This document shows positions 32,382-45,278 of a DNA stretch of 64,000 bases, piece after piece; within the stretch, counting starts at the first letter, position 1; every line of letters starts with the position of its first letter. A program made the position numbers and the translations under genes. The stretch is from Brachycybe producta (Eukaryota > Arthropoda > Diplopoda > Playtdesmida > Andrognathidae): positions 4,654,780 to 4,718,779 of the forward strand of contig JAUPFP010000002.1 in assembly GCA_036925085.1 (NCBI GenBank), in the 5' to 3' direction. The notes below the pieces were generated by a model that did no database searches, was not told where the DNA came from, and saw only the letters and a list, made by a program, of their open reading frames with translations.

Positions 32382-32408
32382 CGCTCTCTCTCTCTCTCTC
32401 TCTCTCTA
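32382..32408 (+). repeat. (CT)n microsatellite
   Basis: Pure CT dinucleotide run, with a second CT-rich patch at 32456-32485. Confidence 0.9.
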
Positions 32409-32694
32409 AGGTCGACTCATGCTAAAAATAAATCGATTTTTAGGCTTTCCCTCACTCTTCTCTCTCTCTCTTTCTTTCTGTCTTGTTCTCTACATTTCAT
32501 GCCAAGATTACTAGTTTATCTCGTCTCATATGACAGCTTTAGTCACATGTGCTGACTCTACTGTAGAATAAGAAAAATCGTGATTCTTGTTTTTGTATTT
32601 TTATATACAGGATGTGGCAGTAACTCTTGCTATCGAAAACATTACAATTTGCAAGCAGCTTGAAGAGTACGTGGATTTAGTCACATGTGTTTAA

Positions 32695-32945
32695 ACGATA
32701 GAAAACAAATTAAAACAAAAGATAATTAAATAATAAACAATTAAAATAAAAAAAAACATAATTAAAAAATAAACAATTAAAATAAAAAATAAACATAATT
32801 AAAAATAAACAAAATTAAAAATAAACAAAATTAAAAATAAACAAAATTAAAAATAAACAAAATTAAAAATAAACAATTAAAATAAAAAAACATAATTAAA
32901 AATAAACAATTAAAATAAAAAATAAACATAATTAAAACAATATTC
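32695..32945 (+). repeat. AATTAAAAATAAACA tandem repeat
   Basis: About 250 bp of variable 14-16 bp AT-rich units (AAATTAAAAATAAACA), C only in the AAACA word and almost no G. Confidence 0.85.
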
Positions 32946-33239
32946 TTAAAGTTTTTAGGGGGAAGACTTGTTCAAAGTCAACTGCTAGTCTGCTTTGTAA
33001 GCTGCACAAAGCTGTATATATCGCACCTCGGCTGGAAGAGTGGCACAACTAAAAAAACACTTTTTTTGAAAAATGAGTATAAAGTTGCATTTTTTTTTCT
33101 ATCTCAATCTATTGTAGGGGGGGGGGGCAAATAAACCGATATTGTGTATAGTTAAAGTAAGCCATGGATCTTCTCTTTAAACTCATTTTCCCCCAAAAGT
33201 GGTTTTTTGAATTGCGCCACGCTTTTAGCCGAGGTGCGA

Positions 33240-33380
33240 TATGGGTATTGATGACAACTCTAGAAAAATAAGAGATTTTTGCATTTACAGACTCGTATTT
33301 TTGGTCATGGATGATTCGGCAATGGAATCTACTAGCAAAAGAGATTGTGCATGTAGGAATGTTTATATTTAGTGAATTGA
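33240..33380 (+). pseudogene. LINE C-terminal fragment, decayed copy
   Basis: Aligns by eye to 11040-11160 (ACTCGTATTT, GGTCAT, CAATGGAATCTAC), but stops interrupt the frame. Confidence 0.45.
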
Positions 33381-33559
33381 TGGTGGTGTTAATGAAGAAG
33401 GAATATAAATACTAATGCTACCATTCGATCTCAATATTGTATTTGAATGGGTGGTTTACGTTTATTTTAATAATGCATTTTTATGCTGCTTTTGGACTTA
33501 TGTGTCTTTTTGTCACGGGCCCTCTGAGCTGCCTGCAGAGTACTTACTCAAATTCATAT

Positions 33560-34073
33560 TAAAAAAAATACGTAACACTAAGAACATGTATCGGCTTTTA
33601 GGAACTACTAAAATCCAAATTCAAGAGGAATACTTGGCACATGAATTCTCTCGGGATCATTTGAACATGGAGAATGCTGGAATTTTGGACATAGGATTCA
33701 AAATAAAAAAAAAGGTGCGACAAGTGCCACGTATCGTCTGGTGCTGCCTTAATATCTCCAAAAGTTATTTCAGCTGGAAGAGTTTCTAAATCTATATAAA
33801 TATTTAGTCTGTGGCAGAAGCAACGCTTTGATATATATTTATTATATGTTTGAATATTTCAGAAATTATAAATACTAGGCCTTCACATTTAAAACTTTAA
33901 TTGGTTGTTATACTAGTCTAGACCTATTTATTTAAATACATTTAAATATTAAACATGTTCTATGAAGTCTTGTAAAAAAAACTTAGAATAAACATATTAA
34001 CATATTACGACCATAGAATAAATCTCTTAATATACTGAGTTAATGTTTAAATAAATTAACTTTGTATCTTAAT
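33560..34073. other. No gene recognised; possible eroded MITE
   Basis: 33905-34070 contains AAATACATTTAAAT and GTTCTATGAAGTC, a likely eroded relative of the TACCTAGTACACACC family. Confidence 0.35.
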
Positions 34074-34376
34074 ACCTAGTACACACCTGATGATTTAAAT
34101 ACATTTAAATAATAAATGTGTTCTACAGAGCCCTCTGTGAAGGGCAAATAAACAATATGTCGAATTCAATTTATTCAGTTAATAATCTGAAAATATTGAG
34201 TTAATTACTTAAATATATTTATATAAACTATTTGACAAAATATTGATTTAGTATTTCAATTTAAAATATTAATAATAGAGTCAATTTTTATTTGGTTCAT
34301 GTCCTTAACTGGATTCCGTATAATTCACCTAAACACATTTAATTTAAATTCATTTAACTCATGTGTGTACAAGGTA
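34074..34376 (+). mobile_element. TACCTAGTACACACC MITE, copy 5
   Basis: Best-preserved copy. TACCTAGTACACACCTGATG at left and ATGTGTGTACAAGGTA at right are inverted repeats, flanked by TAA...TATA consistent with a TA target. Confidence 0.75.
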
Positions 34377-36189
34377 TATAAGGTGATGATGTAATTTTTG
34401 ATTTTCATATCCTTAATTCGATTCCACGTAATTTTAACTAAATATAATTAAAGTGACTGTATTTAACAGTCTGGGTATTAGAAAAATGTCAAAATGTAGC
34501 TTTAGAAAAATTAAACAAAGTTGTAAAAGTTTAAAAAAAATAGTTGATTTTAAAAACCTAAGGTTTGTTTATATTGTAATTTTTTTCTGATGGAAACAAT
34601 TTTTAAACCTTGTTTAACCAAAATCAATAACTTTATTTATTTTATACCAATTTGTTTATTTTAACAAGGATTCACATTATACGGAACGTGACCGTCACGG
34701 AATGTATCGTCAATGTCACGTCACTTTTGCAGTTGATTTACACTATACTTCATGTCACCGAATGTAGCGGTACCATCAGCTCCACGTCAATTAACATTTC
34801 GTCATCCATGTCGTACTGAACAAAATCGCTGTGATGGTGCCGGTCACATGCTTACACTTTGTGAATTAACCGTTTAACGTCATGGACTGCCGCAATGACC
34901 GTTACGTCCAAGAATATTCATCAACCCGTCATGTCAACGTTTTGTGACATTGTCGGTAAATATAAACGATACCATATAAAATACATTGAATAATGTTTTG
35001 ACCGTAAAGTTTCAAATGCGAATCATTTATTGTTTTTAGATAGATAATTTTTAACAACTGGTTCTGGGACATACTGTATAAAACATAGCTAACTGCTGCC
35101 AAGAGTTTGTTTTTTTATATTACTGTAAACAAATTGATGTTGGCAGTTAGAACAAAGCTTAGTTTGATGCATTTTTTTATGCATTAATTATTTCTAAATT
35201 GTTTATAAACACGATCAAACAAACGTTTTATTAGTAATCACACTAAATCACAATAAATAATAACAATCAAATATAGAATGCATTCAAATAATTTGGCAGT
35301 AGATAGGAGGGTTGATAGGGTTCTACACAATGTTCAATTATATGTAGGCCTATTTTTTGCTGTTTATATCTTTAGAATTTGCAATGAAAACTTTCTTTCA
35401 GAATTAGTGGTTGATATTTTCTGCTAAATAATGTTCAAAGAAAATATCATAGAGGCAATAGATAAATATTTTTAACAAAAACAAAAATTTAACAATGTAT
35501 ACATAAACATTTTATAAGCAACTTTAACAAACAAAAAATCCTAAATATATTAATATATTTTTAAAACTCAAGAAAATAATCATATTTTACTAAAACATTA
35601 ACAAGCATTTCAATTTTGGTAACAAAATTGATTTTGTTGTTGCTTAAAGCAGCTCCTGAAAACACTTAAAATGACTATTGAGCCACCTATACCAACAATG
35701 AACCAAGTGGTTATGTTTGATTTGAATCTTGATTTAACTTATTACATGATTATTTTTTATATGATTTTTAAATTTCAATTTAAATCAACAGACAGGTATT
35801 TTTTTAATTATAACTTTTACAAACATCATCCGGAACCATTGCGAAAAATTAGGATTTACGCTTGTATTTCTAGTAATGCAGTATAAATTCAAATTTTTTA
35901 ATGGAGCAAATTCAAGAAGGCAACTTCAACATGAACTCCTCTGAGCACGATACCAATATAAAAAAAATGTTCAATTTGTGCTGAAAACATGCGGAAATTC
36001 TTTTAATTATTAACCAATTAGCCACTAGTTACTCGCATTAACTGCTCGTATTCTTAATAATTGCTAAGTCATAGGTAGTGCTTAACTCATGAACTTTTGA
36101 TAAGATATTTCATATAAAATTTCACGAGTTTAGCACTTGCTTTGACTTAAAATGTTTTATCATTAAGAATACGACCCTTAGCATAGTTT
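34377..36189. other. No gene recognised
   Basis: AT-rich. A CG-containing patch at 34670-34960 rich in GTCACG/CGTCA words may be old mobile DNA. Single GAACCC-hairpin repeat end at about 35906-35960. Confidence 0.4.
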
Positions 36190-36349
36190 AACACGACGAT
36201 ACGTGCATCGCGATACGTGTATGATAGATACTGAAGTTACAGGTACACAAATAGAAGCGTTCATATGGCGATACATAATTGCTTCCATTGGTGTACATTT
36301 AAATAAAGTATCCATCATACACGTAACGCGATACATGTATCGTTGTGTT
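36190..36349. mobile_element. 160-bp MITE with 43-bp inverted ends
   Basis: AACACGACGATACGTGCATC at left; on the minus strand the right end reads AACACAACGATACATGTATC. Both continue to GATACT. Non-coding. Confidence 0.75.
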
Positions 36350-36634
36350 GCAAATATAACTACGGACCACCTGCCGATAGGCTTTAGACCACTTATACCA
36401 GTTGATGTACAACAGTCTTAACAAGAAGGGTCTTTGTCGCGAAGGTAGACAAGAGCCTAGAGGCCCCTCCCCCTCCCCAGTACCACAAAAACATAGTATC
36501 TCTAGGTTAGCAGCTAGGGTTTATGCGCTAGATTGTGATTAACAGGTCTGTGTTATCAGAGTTCCAATGTTCGGTTCAGGTGATTTAGTCGTCATTGTAA
36601 GGGAGAAGCTGAAAGGGTGGTGGCCACTATTATC

Positions 36635-39600
36635 TCACTGGGAGTTATCACTGCCACTGGCAGAGCTGTTGTCGGTAGTGGCATCATCATGAGAAACAGG
36701 GTATCGGAAGACCGCATCATTGGCAAACTCACGCATTGCCTTCAAGTGTTCAGCTTGAAAGAGAGAGGGCAGCTGGGTGGATTGGCCAACTAAGACCAGT
36801 CCTAGTGTACCACAAGATGAGTCGGTCACGTGCTGCAGTGCGAGTGGGAAGCATACAATGGAAGAGGATGTGCTGTACAGTGTCCTCCTTACCAAGTTTG
36901 CATGGGCAACAGCCATCTGTAATAGAGCCGAAAACATTTGAGGTAGCGATTGAATGGACCATGCCCGGTCATCAACAAAACTATTTTCTCTGAGAAGATG
37001 TGGTGAGAATGGTCCAACTGTGGAAGCAGCTCATGGACTTGGCGGCCAGTATTAGAAAAGTTCCACAGAGACTGCCACTCATATGTTCTTTAGCTCGAAC
37101 TGTTGCCTGGAAGCTCGATATTGAGTGACTGAGGGCTGCCACTGTAAGTGACATAGTCCACAGCTTGGCAAGTTGGTCGGCATGCTCATTCCAGGTGTGG
37201 TCAGCATTGGCTTTAATCCAGGCCAAGCTTATCTGCCTGCCATAACTCCCAAAGCGACTTATATCGGCATTTGCATAGTATGAATCAGCATGTGTGCTGG
37301 ATCCTAATGACACAACAGTTAGTGCAGATAGTGTGTAAGAGCAGATCATTATGGTTGTCCCTCGCCGAGTACACTACCCACCCATTTTGATTGCCATACG
37401 GATTGCCAAGAGCTCAGCCTGAAACACGGTACATTCATCCGGTAGACAACACCCCCATGAATGGAATTCGCGATTGTGGTTGGTTACTACAAATGCAGAG
37501 CCAACCTTATTGTCTCGTTTTGATCTATCAGTATAGATGCAGAAATCCACCTGTGTACTTAATTGTGTAGTCCACTTTTCCACAGGTATTCTTGTTGGAA
37601 TGCGGGGTGCATGGTATTCTTGATGCAGCAGCTCAGCGTCCAGCAGCTCAGAGGATGCCTGGTGATGTTTCCAAAGTATGTGATGGCCATGTGCGAGGAT
37701 GAACGCAGGTGTGCAGCCGGAAAGAACCTGAAGTGCCCTTGTCAGTGCTGTACGAAAGGCCTTGGTTATTGCCAAAAGAAAGGGCTTCTGGCTAGCATCC
37801 AGAAGATGGGTGAGTGTCCCAGTAGAAGCTCTGTTACCCAGACTTCTGCACCATAAAGCAGCATGGGGAGAAGTACTCGCCTATACACCTCCTGCAACAC
37901 CACTGGTCTCATTCCCCATTCATGGCCACAAACAGCAAACAGATGAGCAGCCATACTCCCCACTTTCCCTTGAGACCAGTCAAAATGTGGGTCGATCATC
38001 ACTCCAAGGTACAGCATTGAAGCAGATGGTTTCATTACTTTCTCCCCATGTGAAGGTAGCGTTGCCTAACCAATCTACGTGCAGAATGGAAAAGAAAAAC
38101 AGTTTTGTCCACTGCATGAGACAGCTTCATCCACTGCATGAGACAGCTTCATGAGGGCGGCCCACTCTGTACAACATGACCAAAAGACCTGGAACTTATC
38201 TTCTAGACTTTGTACTGATCGACCACACAGCAAACCAAGTGAGTCATCTTCAAAAGCCTGAACACAATGCTGGCAGGAGATAACACCCTTGACTTTTGTC
38301 AGCCATGATTCCATCAGCACCAGCCACAACACTGGGCCCATGCAAGAACCCTGAGGGCAACCAGTTGTTGCTTTATGTTGTACTGTTCCAGACTGCACCG
38401 AACGACCATATAGAAAAGATGAAATAAGGTGAAGAGGTTCCCCTGGCATTCCACTGCATGCAATCCATCAAGTATAGCAGGGTGTCAGGCACAGTTGAAT
38501 GCATTGGAGATGTCCAATGCAACAGCAAGAGCATGATCACCTCTGGCCAATGTCTGTTTTGTCCATCGCACATAGCTGTCAATAGCGGCCACTGAACTGT
38601 GCCCCTGACGAAAACAAAACTGTTCAGGCGAGAGATGGCCATGTTTCTCTAAAAAGTAGTTAAGGGGCGAGCCACCAGCTTGTCTTATGCTTTTCCCAGA
38701 ACAGGTAGGAGGCAAATAGGGCGAACTCAATTACCACTCTTTTTAGGTATACCACTTGTGACAGTTTCCACACACCAGGGAAAACACCTTTTCATAGCAC
38801 TTATTTAACATTGTAACCACTCTTCTCAAACAGCCAAAAGGACATTGCAAAGTCCAGCAGGTGGGAAACCATCACATCCTGGGGTTTTGTCAATAATAAA
38901 GCTCAGGACAGCATCACGCATTTCTTTTGATGAGAAGGGAATGTCAGGAGCATTTTCTGTGCATGGTTTAGCCCTAAATTGAATTTATTTTTGTTGGTGT
39001 GTGTCACTCTTGGGGTTATCCTGGGGAAAATATTCATTGAGCAGAGCCAGAGATGTTTCATCGGCATCCTCCATCCATGTGCCATTCTCCAACTTAATCA
39101 AAGTAGGAGTGGACAGGGTTTTACATTTCCCGGCCAATATTTTGTAAGGAATTCCAAAGGGAGATGTTGCATTTACCTACCCACAATAGGCCTTCCAAGA
39201 TGATAGTTTTCTATCAAGGACCAGTTGTTTCAAGTTCCTCTGCTTGAGACGAAAAGATTCCAGGAGGTTCAGTCGTCTAGCTGGATCTTTCTCTTGTTGA
39301 AAGGACTTGAGGGCCTTCCGTACAGCACGGCGGGCATGTTGAAGGTCAGAATTCCACCATGCACAGGATTGTTTAGGGGCAGCTGGCATGTATGGCATAG
39401 AGGCATAGTAGGCTTTGATGTACAAGTCCTGAAAATGAGTAGCTGGGCTATGCACATCAGACAGATCACCAATTGCTGAGGCTGCTCCACTAGAGATAAT
39501 TGTCTTGAAAAATCAACCAGTCTGCTTTCTTCCAGATGAAGTGCTGATCATTGCTATGGGCTAATGTTTATATGGCAAACCGAGTGGCAATGTAACGATG

Positions 39601-40250
39601 GTCACTGTGGGATGCCTCATCAAGTATCTCCCAAGAGCAATTCTGAACTCCTTTTTTCAAGGTCAGGTCTATGAAGCTCTCACCATTGACAGTACTGAAG
39701 GTTGGGCCAAAGTGGTCGTCGTTGTGAATGTGGAATCCATATGACAGCAAAATTTACCCAGGCAATACCATGAAGATAGGTCTTGTCAGACCCCCAAGCT
39801 GGGTGTTTGGCATTAAAGTCTCCTAAAACCACTATGGGGCAGGTATAAGTACAGTTGATCATGATCAAAGCCTCCAATATGGTTGTGGTAGTTTGTTATC
39901 AGGAGGGGTGTAGATGTTGGCTAATAGCCACTGGCTGCTGTTGTTGATCCTAAATAGTGTCATAACCATGCATTCAGAGGTAAACTGTTTTAGTTCCAAC
40001 ATTGTCCAAGTGGGTTGCTGGACTTTGGTGAGGATCCTCCCTTCCCTGGGCTCAGGAGCAGCACATGTACCACCACCAGAAGCATGGGGAGGGCTCCTGA
40101 ACACACACAACATCATAGTCCTTACCAGATGATTGCAGAAGAGGACCAGCAACTTTGGATCCTCCCAGGTTGATTTGAAGAATCCGAATAGGCATCGTAA
40201 CTTGAGGATGGCTATTATGATCCCATAGTCCATTTGGCGTTTCAGCAGGT
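36635..40250 (-). pseudogene. LINE ORF2 (APE endonuclease, RT, RNase H), broken
   Basis: Recognisable blocks on the minus strand: ILQINLGGSK and DYDVVCVQEP (endonuclease start, about 40220-40060), VVLGDFNAKHPAWGS (39830), SHSDHRYIA (39590), SPEQFCFRQGHSSVAAID with ALAVALDISNAFN (RT, 38660-38490), GCPQGSCMGP (38360), FEDDS in place of the usual YADD/FADD (38240), YLGVMIDP (38010), IYTDRSK...GSAFVV (RNase H, 37530) and WIKANADHTWNEHADQLAK (37220). Segments are in different frames. Confidence 0.85.
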
Positions 40251-40269
40251 CTAATCGCGACATGTAAAC

Positions 40270-41595
40270 TGGGCACTTCACGTCAGTTGTGTGGTGGGCT
40301 CGTAGGTAGAGTGTGGCACGGCGGCAGTTAGAACAGTCTGGGTGAGGTGTGGTGCAGTCTTTTGCAATGTGATCTCCCCCACACCGCAAGCACTTAGGTT
40401 GTTGTACTTCACATGTTCTGGAAATGTGTCCAAGTCCATTACATCAACAGCATCGTGACACTTCCAAGGGCTCCTCAACACAGTGGCTCATCTATCCAAC
40501 ATTGAGCTTGCCAGCACCAATGCAGGCAGAAAAAACTTTGGGTGTGACCTCGGCAATGATGTTCATATGGTTGCAACACTTGCGGTGATTCATAATATTA
40601 AATCCTTTCTGGTATTCCTCAGTCCCACCAGTATTTGCAATCAGAACTTCATTTTTGTTAATAATGTCATCTACAATGCCAGTAGGGTCCAGGTCAGAAT
40701 CGACACCAGTAATAATGACTTGTGGGTTTCAAGTGGAGGAAATATTGGTAGAGGTGTACCCCCAAAGTGTAGACACCTTTGCTGTCAGTTTTTGCTGCTG
40801 CTCTTTAGAAGTACATTCAATGACAAGGGCTCCAGACTTTGTGGTTTGGACAGAACGGAAGCTGCCGCCAAGGGCCTGTGGCTAAATTTTCTTCCACAGA
40901 TCTTTTAGGGTAGCCTCAGGAAATTGACTTGCCATCTGGGACTTGATGACCAAAGCAAAGGAGGGTTGTTGCTGACGACACTCATGCGACATATCTTCAT
41001 ATGTGAATTCAGCCACAAAAGAGTTGTGCATGGCTGGGGAGGTGAACCACCCCAGAGGACACCTGCATACCTGGGTGAAAAGGGGGGCCCGTCCATTCAT
41101 GGGCTGAGCAACTGCAGTTTGCTGACAGTGGTGGTGTGCATGAGCCCCAGCCAAAGTTGAAGCCAGCTTAGTTTCCAAAACTCGGTTATGATCGGCCAGA
41201 ACCACGAGTGTCTTGGTGATGTCATCAAGAATGTCTCGAACTTGAGCCCGTTCTGCAGTTCGGAAAACAATGACATTTTTATCAATGACCTTGTTAGTCA
41301 CTGCTCGGAGGCGATCTACGGGGCCAAAGAGTAGAGGTGTCAAGTTTTCAGATGGCATGTCAAAGATGCCATCTAGGTTTACTGGTGGTCGGGGTTCCCT
41401 GCTTGGCTTCATCTTAGGTTCTACAATGAAGGTTGGCTGTGAGTATGAAGCCATGTTGGTTAAGGTTGTACCACTTTTATGACCATGCTCGGTAGACCCA
41501 ATAATGGGGTCTGGGCCCCAGTTGGGAAGTTCAGAAGTTACCAGAATATTAGAAGTGGAAAAATGTAAGAATTGTGTTGTACCTTTACAGGCCAC
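40270..41595 (-). pseudogene. LINE ORF1 (gag-like, CCHC zinc knuckles), broken
   Basis: An open part (41595-40882, 237 codons) with FVAEFTYEDMS and a C-terminal EATLKDLW. After frame changes it continues to a zinc-knuckle region near 40400-40270 reading KCLRCGGDHIAKDC then PDCSNCRR. Such knuckles bind the element's RNA in related LINEs. Confidence 0.75.
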
Positions 41596-41986
41596 TGTAA
41601 ATACTTTTGACTAAAAGTTACAATGTAAACAAATAGATGGATGTTGGAAGGAATGTGACATCTGATACTTTCACAAGCTGCACCCCCTTCACTTACAAAG
41701 TCTCATGAAGAGAAGCAATGGCGAATTTTGTAACAAAGAAAAACTTCTCAAGAGTCAAGATTGTTTTAAGGAATTTGCAGTAATTAATGTCACTTACACA
41801 AGTAATAACTGGTGTAAGTTTGGCACCTCACAGTTTCAGAGATTACATGAGAAACCTGGAGTGCACCTAAATAACAAAGTGTTGAAAGTCACATAACAAT
41901 CAGGAGCTCCATGTATGTATGTCCTCTCATCAGTAGTAAGTAGTACTCTCACTGTCTCACATACTCTGTATCGATGTGTGAAACTA

Positions 41987-42328
41987 GACTAAAGGTGGAA
42001 ATACACGGTCCGATTTATTGGAATCAACAGTGTTGAAAACCCAATAAATAGTCATTCAACGTGTCCACATAACATCAGTACAAAATATCCAAAAAAAAAG
42101 GTTATGATTACCTTAACTTTAGATATTCTAATTTGTACATGCTTCTGATTGGCAATAAGCTTTCCAAGACTGTATTTTGTTGGATTGAAGTAGAGCAGGC
42201 CGTAATTTTGTTGGCTATGTCGTGGTGCTGCAACCAACACAAGTTTTATTCAGTCATACAAGATCCAATTTGTTGCTTTAGACACTGTTGATTTCAATAA
42301 ATTGGACCATGTATGTCCACCGTTAGTC
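41987..42328. mobile_element. 342-bp MITE with about 45-bp inverted ends
   Basis: GACTAAAGGTGGAAATACAC at left; the right end on the minus strand reads GACTAACGGTGGACATACAT. Both continue to ATCAACAGTGT. It lies just beyond the 5' end of the LINE. Confidence 0.75.
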
Positions 42329-42670
42329 TTTACAGCACTTTTGCCTTATTGTGGCGCCTTCGGCACAACCCATCTAACAACTGTGCATCATTAGTTTGGA
42401 GGCTAGCAGCTCCTAATCAAATGAATTCTCACGCATGATTTTTCTATGTTGGAATCCTGTTTAGAAGGTTCAAATGGTAAGGTTGATTCATGAATTTTGA
42501 TCTCAATTTTTTTTCCTTCGGTGTCGAGGTGGCATTTGTGATTAACCGGTCCATGCAGAGAGTGAAATAGAGAGCTCTAAGCAAAATACACACAGAAAAA
42601 AATATAACTCACTCTTTAGTTTAATATTTGTTTGCAAAAAAAAAAATATAACATATGACCAAATATTTCT

Positions 42671-42841
42671 TTATTCCATCCATCTAGGTTTCATGACGAA
42701 GAGAACCGAGTCTTCGTCTGACGAGGAACTCGTATCGCTTTGACTGCTGTTACCATTGTAGTAAACTGGTATAATTCGGTCATACATTTCCATCTCGTTT
42801 TCTTCGAACAAATTAATGTTTCTCAGATCGAACTCGGGAAT
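42671..42841 (-). CDS. Orphan terminal exon, acidic/Ser-rich C-terminus, unknown protein
   Basis: Opens after a good acceptor (TTTTTCTAG) and reads 56 codons to a stop that overlaps an AATAAA. The peptide has FEENEMEMYDRIIPVYYN, then a Ser/Asp-rich stretch, and ends KPRWME. The codon usage looks coding against very AT-rich, stop-dense surroundings. I do not recognise the family. The preceding exon must end in phase 0 and was not found. Whether it belongs with 45279-45524 is unclear. Confidence 0.4.
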   Translation of the reverse strand: MPEFDLRNINLFEENEMEMYDRIIPVYYNGNSSQSDTSSSSDEDSVLFVMKPRWME

Positions 42842-43899
42842 CTAGAAAAAAATTCCATTTGAGTAACATTTTTTTTTTAAAAGTATGGAAATGTGTATTA
42901 ATTAACCTCCAAATTTCTGGACGTTTAGACAAAGTATTTAAGTTTTTTTTTTTAGTTTTAAATGTTTTTATTAGTTTCTAGAAAGTTTTTGGCTCAAAAA
43001 TATAGTTTCTGAAGTTAACAAAAATTGGCTCTTAATAATTGGCCTACTAAATTTTAGTAAATATTTTCTAAGTATTAGTTTCGAAACAATTCTTTATAAA
43101 TTTTTAAGTATAGTTATTCTTTTTCTACAGTACAAAAAGGCAAAATGTTAGCAATAGTAGGCCTATTTATACGAAAAAGTGCAGAGAAAGAGACGGTTTC
43201 TATGAATGAAATTGAACAGATCATGCATTTATTGCAACTAGTTCATATGTCATGAGTCATGACACAAGATGTAATCTAATTTTTAAATTATATAATTAAA
43301 TTACATTCATTCATATACAAACTCCAAATGGCATGATTTTGAGGATACTTTGCAAATACTAGTTTACTTGACACACTCATACACAAAGGTAAAAAAAAAA
43401 CATGTGCTGGCAAGACATTGTGAAAGTTTTCACAAAAAAAACATTATGGAAATTCTAAGGAAAATAATTAAAATTATGAGGAAAATTTCAAAAATTGGTG
43501 ATATTTTATTTTTAAGGTGGCTCCAATAAGATGTTCTGGACGCAAAAATTAAAAAAGCAAACTTTTTTTTAGAAATAACTTTGAAAAAAATCATTGTTTT
43601 CATGACAATATCTCTAAAAACAATAATCATTTTATACCAATTTGAAAATGATACTTTATCATGTTTTTATTTTTTTGCATGAACATTGCTCCTTGGAAAC
43701 CTTATTTTTTTTTTAAATGGAGCCACCTTAATTTGAAAGTCAAAATTTAATGTTTTTTTACTTTTTTGTTGGTATTTTCAAAAAAAAAACTTTTCTTATT
43801 AAATTTTTAAAAAAATTTCATTTTTTGTTGTCGAAATTATAAAACAATTAAAAACTAATTGTGTTTTATAACTATGAGTTTTAAAAGGTCACGTTTTTA

Positions 43900-44350
43900 A
43901 CAAATGCCATTACCAGCCCCAGTTCTGAAAACAAACAAACTGGCCATTGTGCATATTCATCGATTTATGGTCCTGATGTCAATGTGTCTGTTAACACAAC
44001 AGCGTGCCGTGACTGGACAGTGCTCTGGCCCTGCCACCAGGCTCGGGTGAACAGTGGTCATGTTATTTACCCCCCCCCCCCCCCGGTGACCGTCCACTCT
44101 CGGATCGTAAATTAGAGAAAGGGCCGAGCTGAGGCAGGGCCAGAACGCAGTTGTCTTCCGGACATGTGTGCGATTTCCATATTACCGAGCCGTGACAGGG
44201 CCGGAGCGGAGCGCGGCCGTCTTTCCAGTCCTGTCTCGGACCGGACGTGTTTGTCAGGACCATTACTCAACAGTGTGATGTCATGTCTATGCATATTTAT
44301 GAACTTGATGTCACACTTTTGGATAAATCGATTAATAACAGAATGTGCAG
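43900..44350. other. GC-rich island with poly(C) run
   Basis: GC-rich relative to its flanks, with a pure C run near 44071-44084. Loosely similar words in inverted order on the two sides (CTGGCCCTGCC / complement of GGGCCGGAGC) suggest an old foldback element. A promoter or CpG island is an alternative. Confidence 0.4.
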
Positions 44351-45278
44351 AGAGGTAGACAGAACAAAACAGTAAAAGAGACACACAATCTAAATAATGT
44401 TTCTTATTTTTATTGCAATTTTTTTTTTGCAATAAATTGCTATCAAAATATTGAAATTGATGATTTATGGAAATTGTGAGAGGGGGAGATGGGCGTATAG
44501 AAGGAGATAAATACATTTATGAATTCTAGATGCAATTAATTAATTATTTAAAAGTGGACAATGTATTAATTAAGATCCATGTATACTCACACAATGTGTA
44601 TAAGATTAGAAATATATTTAAACAAAAAAAGATGTTTAGAAAAAATCAATAGATACAAATTAAATCTTTAGGAACAAATATAAGTTTTGCTCAATTTTGT
44701 AGATTCTAACGTTCATCAATTATGTAAGGTTCCACACTGTAGACAGATAGATCAAAGTTGAGGGGTTATTTGGTTATCAGTATTCGAAAAAAATAATGTG
44801 TGCTCAATATGAGCTAAAACTGCTGACTAGTCACTTAAGTTTATTTCAGCCTAGTTTAGTCATTTTGAGTTAGAAAAATAATAATCAAAAATTTAGTTTT
44901 TACTTTTATGAGTGTATTTATAAAAAGTACTTAATTTTCAATTTTCTGAATTTAAAACTAATTTTAAAATAGTAAAAAAGCATGAAACTATTCCAAATAT
45001 TTATGAAGAAAATCTGTCAATAAATTTAAATTTAATAAAATCAATTTTTCAACCTCTTCTACTGTAAACATTGTATTTTAAAATAAAATAGTTAAAATCT
45101 ATTTTTTAAAAAATTAAATATATTTTTTTATTAAATCTTGTGATTTAAGTTAAACATCTCTCTGGACATCTCCACCAATATCCCCTCAAATTGGATCAAT
45201 TTTTCGTAAAAAGAATTTAAATATTCATTTAAAAAAAAAAGTTTTAAAAATACATGAACATGAACACTTTTCTAGTAG

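Larger units (their letters stand above)
36600..41600 (-). mobile_element. Degenerate non-LTR retrotransposon (I/R1/LOA-type LINE with RNase H)
   Basis: A 5-kb minus-strand element encoding, in order, a gag-like ORF1 with CCHC knuckles, APE endonuclease, reverse transcriptase, RNase H and a C-terminal zinc motif. RNase H after the RT points to the I/LOA/R1 side of LINEs (family knowledge). Frames shift repeatedly and stops interrupt them, so the copy is dead. It is GC-richer than its surroundings. Exact ends are uncertain; no clear poly(A) or target duplication was found. Confidence 0.88.

Noticed and set aside
33415..33789. 124-residue open frame (+)
   Set aside because: Starts within LINE-derived sequence; no domain resemblance and composition typical of AT-rich non-coding DNA.
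36736..36993. Plus-strand open frames in the LINE region
   Set aside because: Antisense to recognisable RT/RNase H segments.
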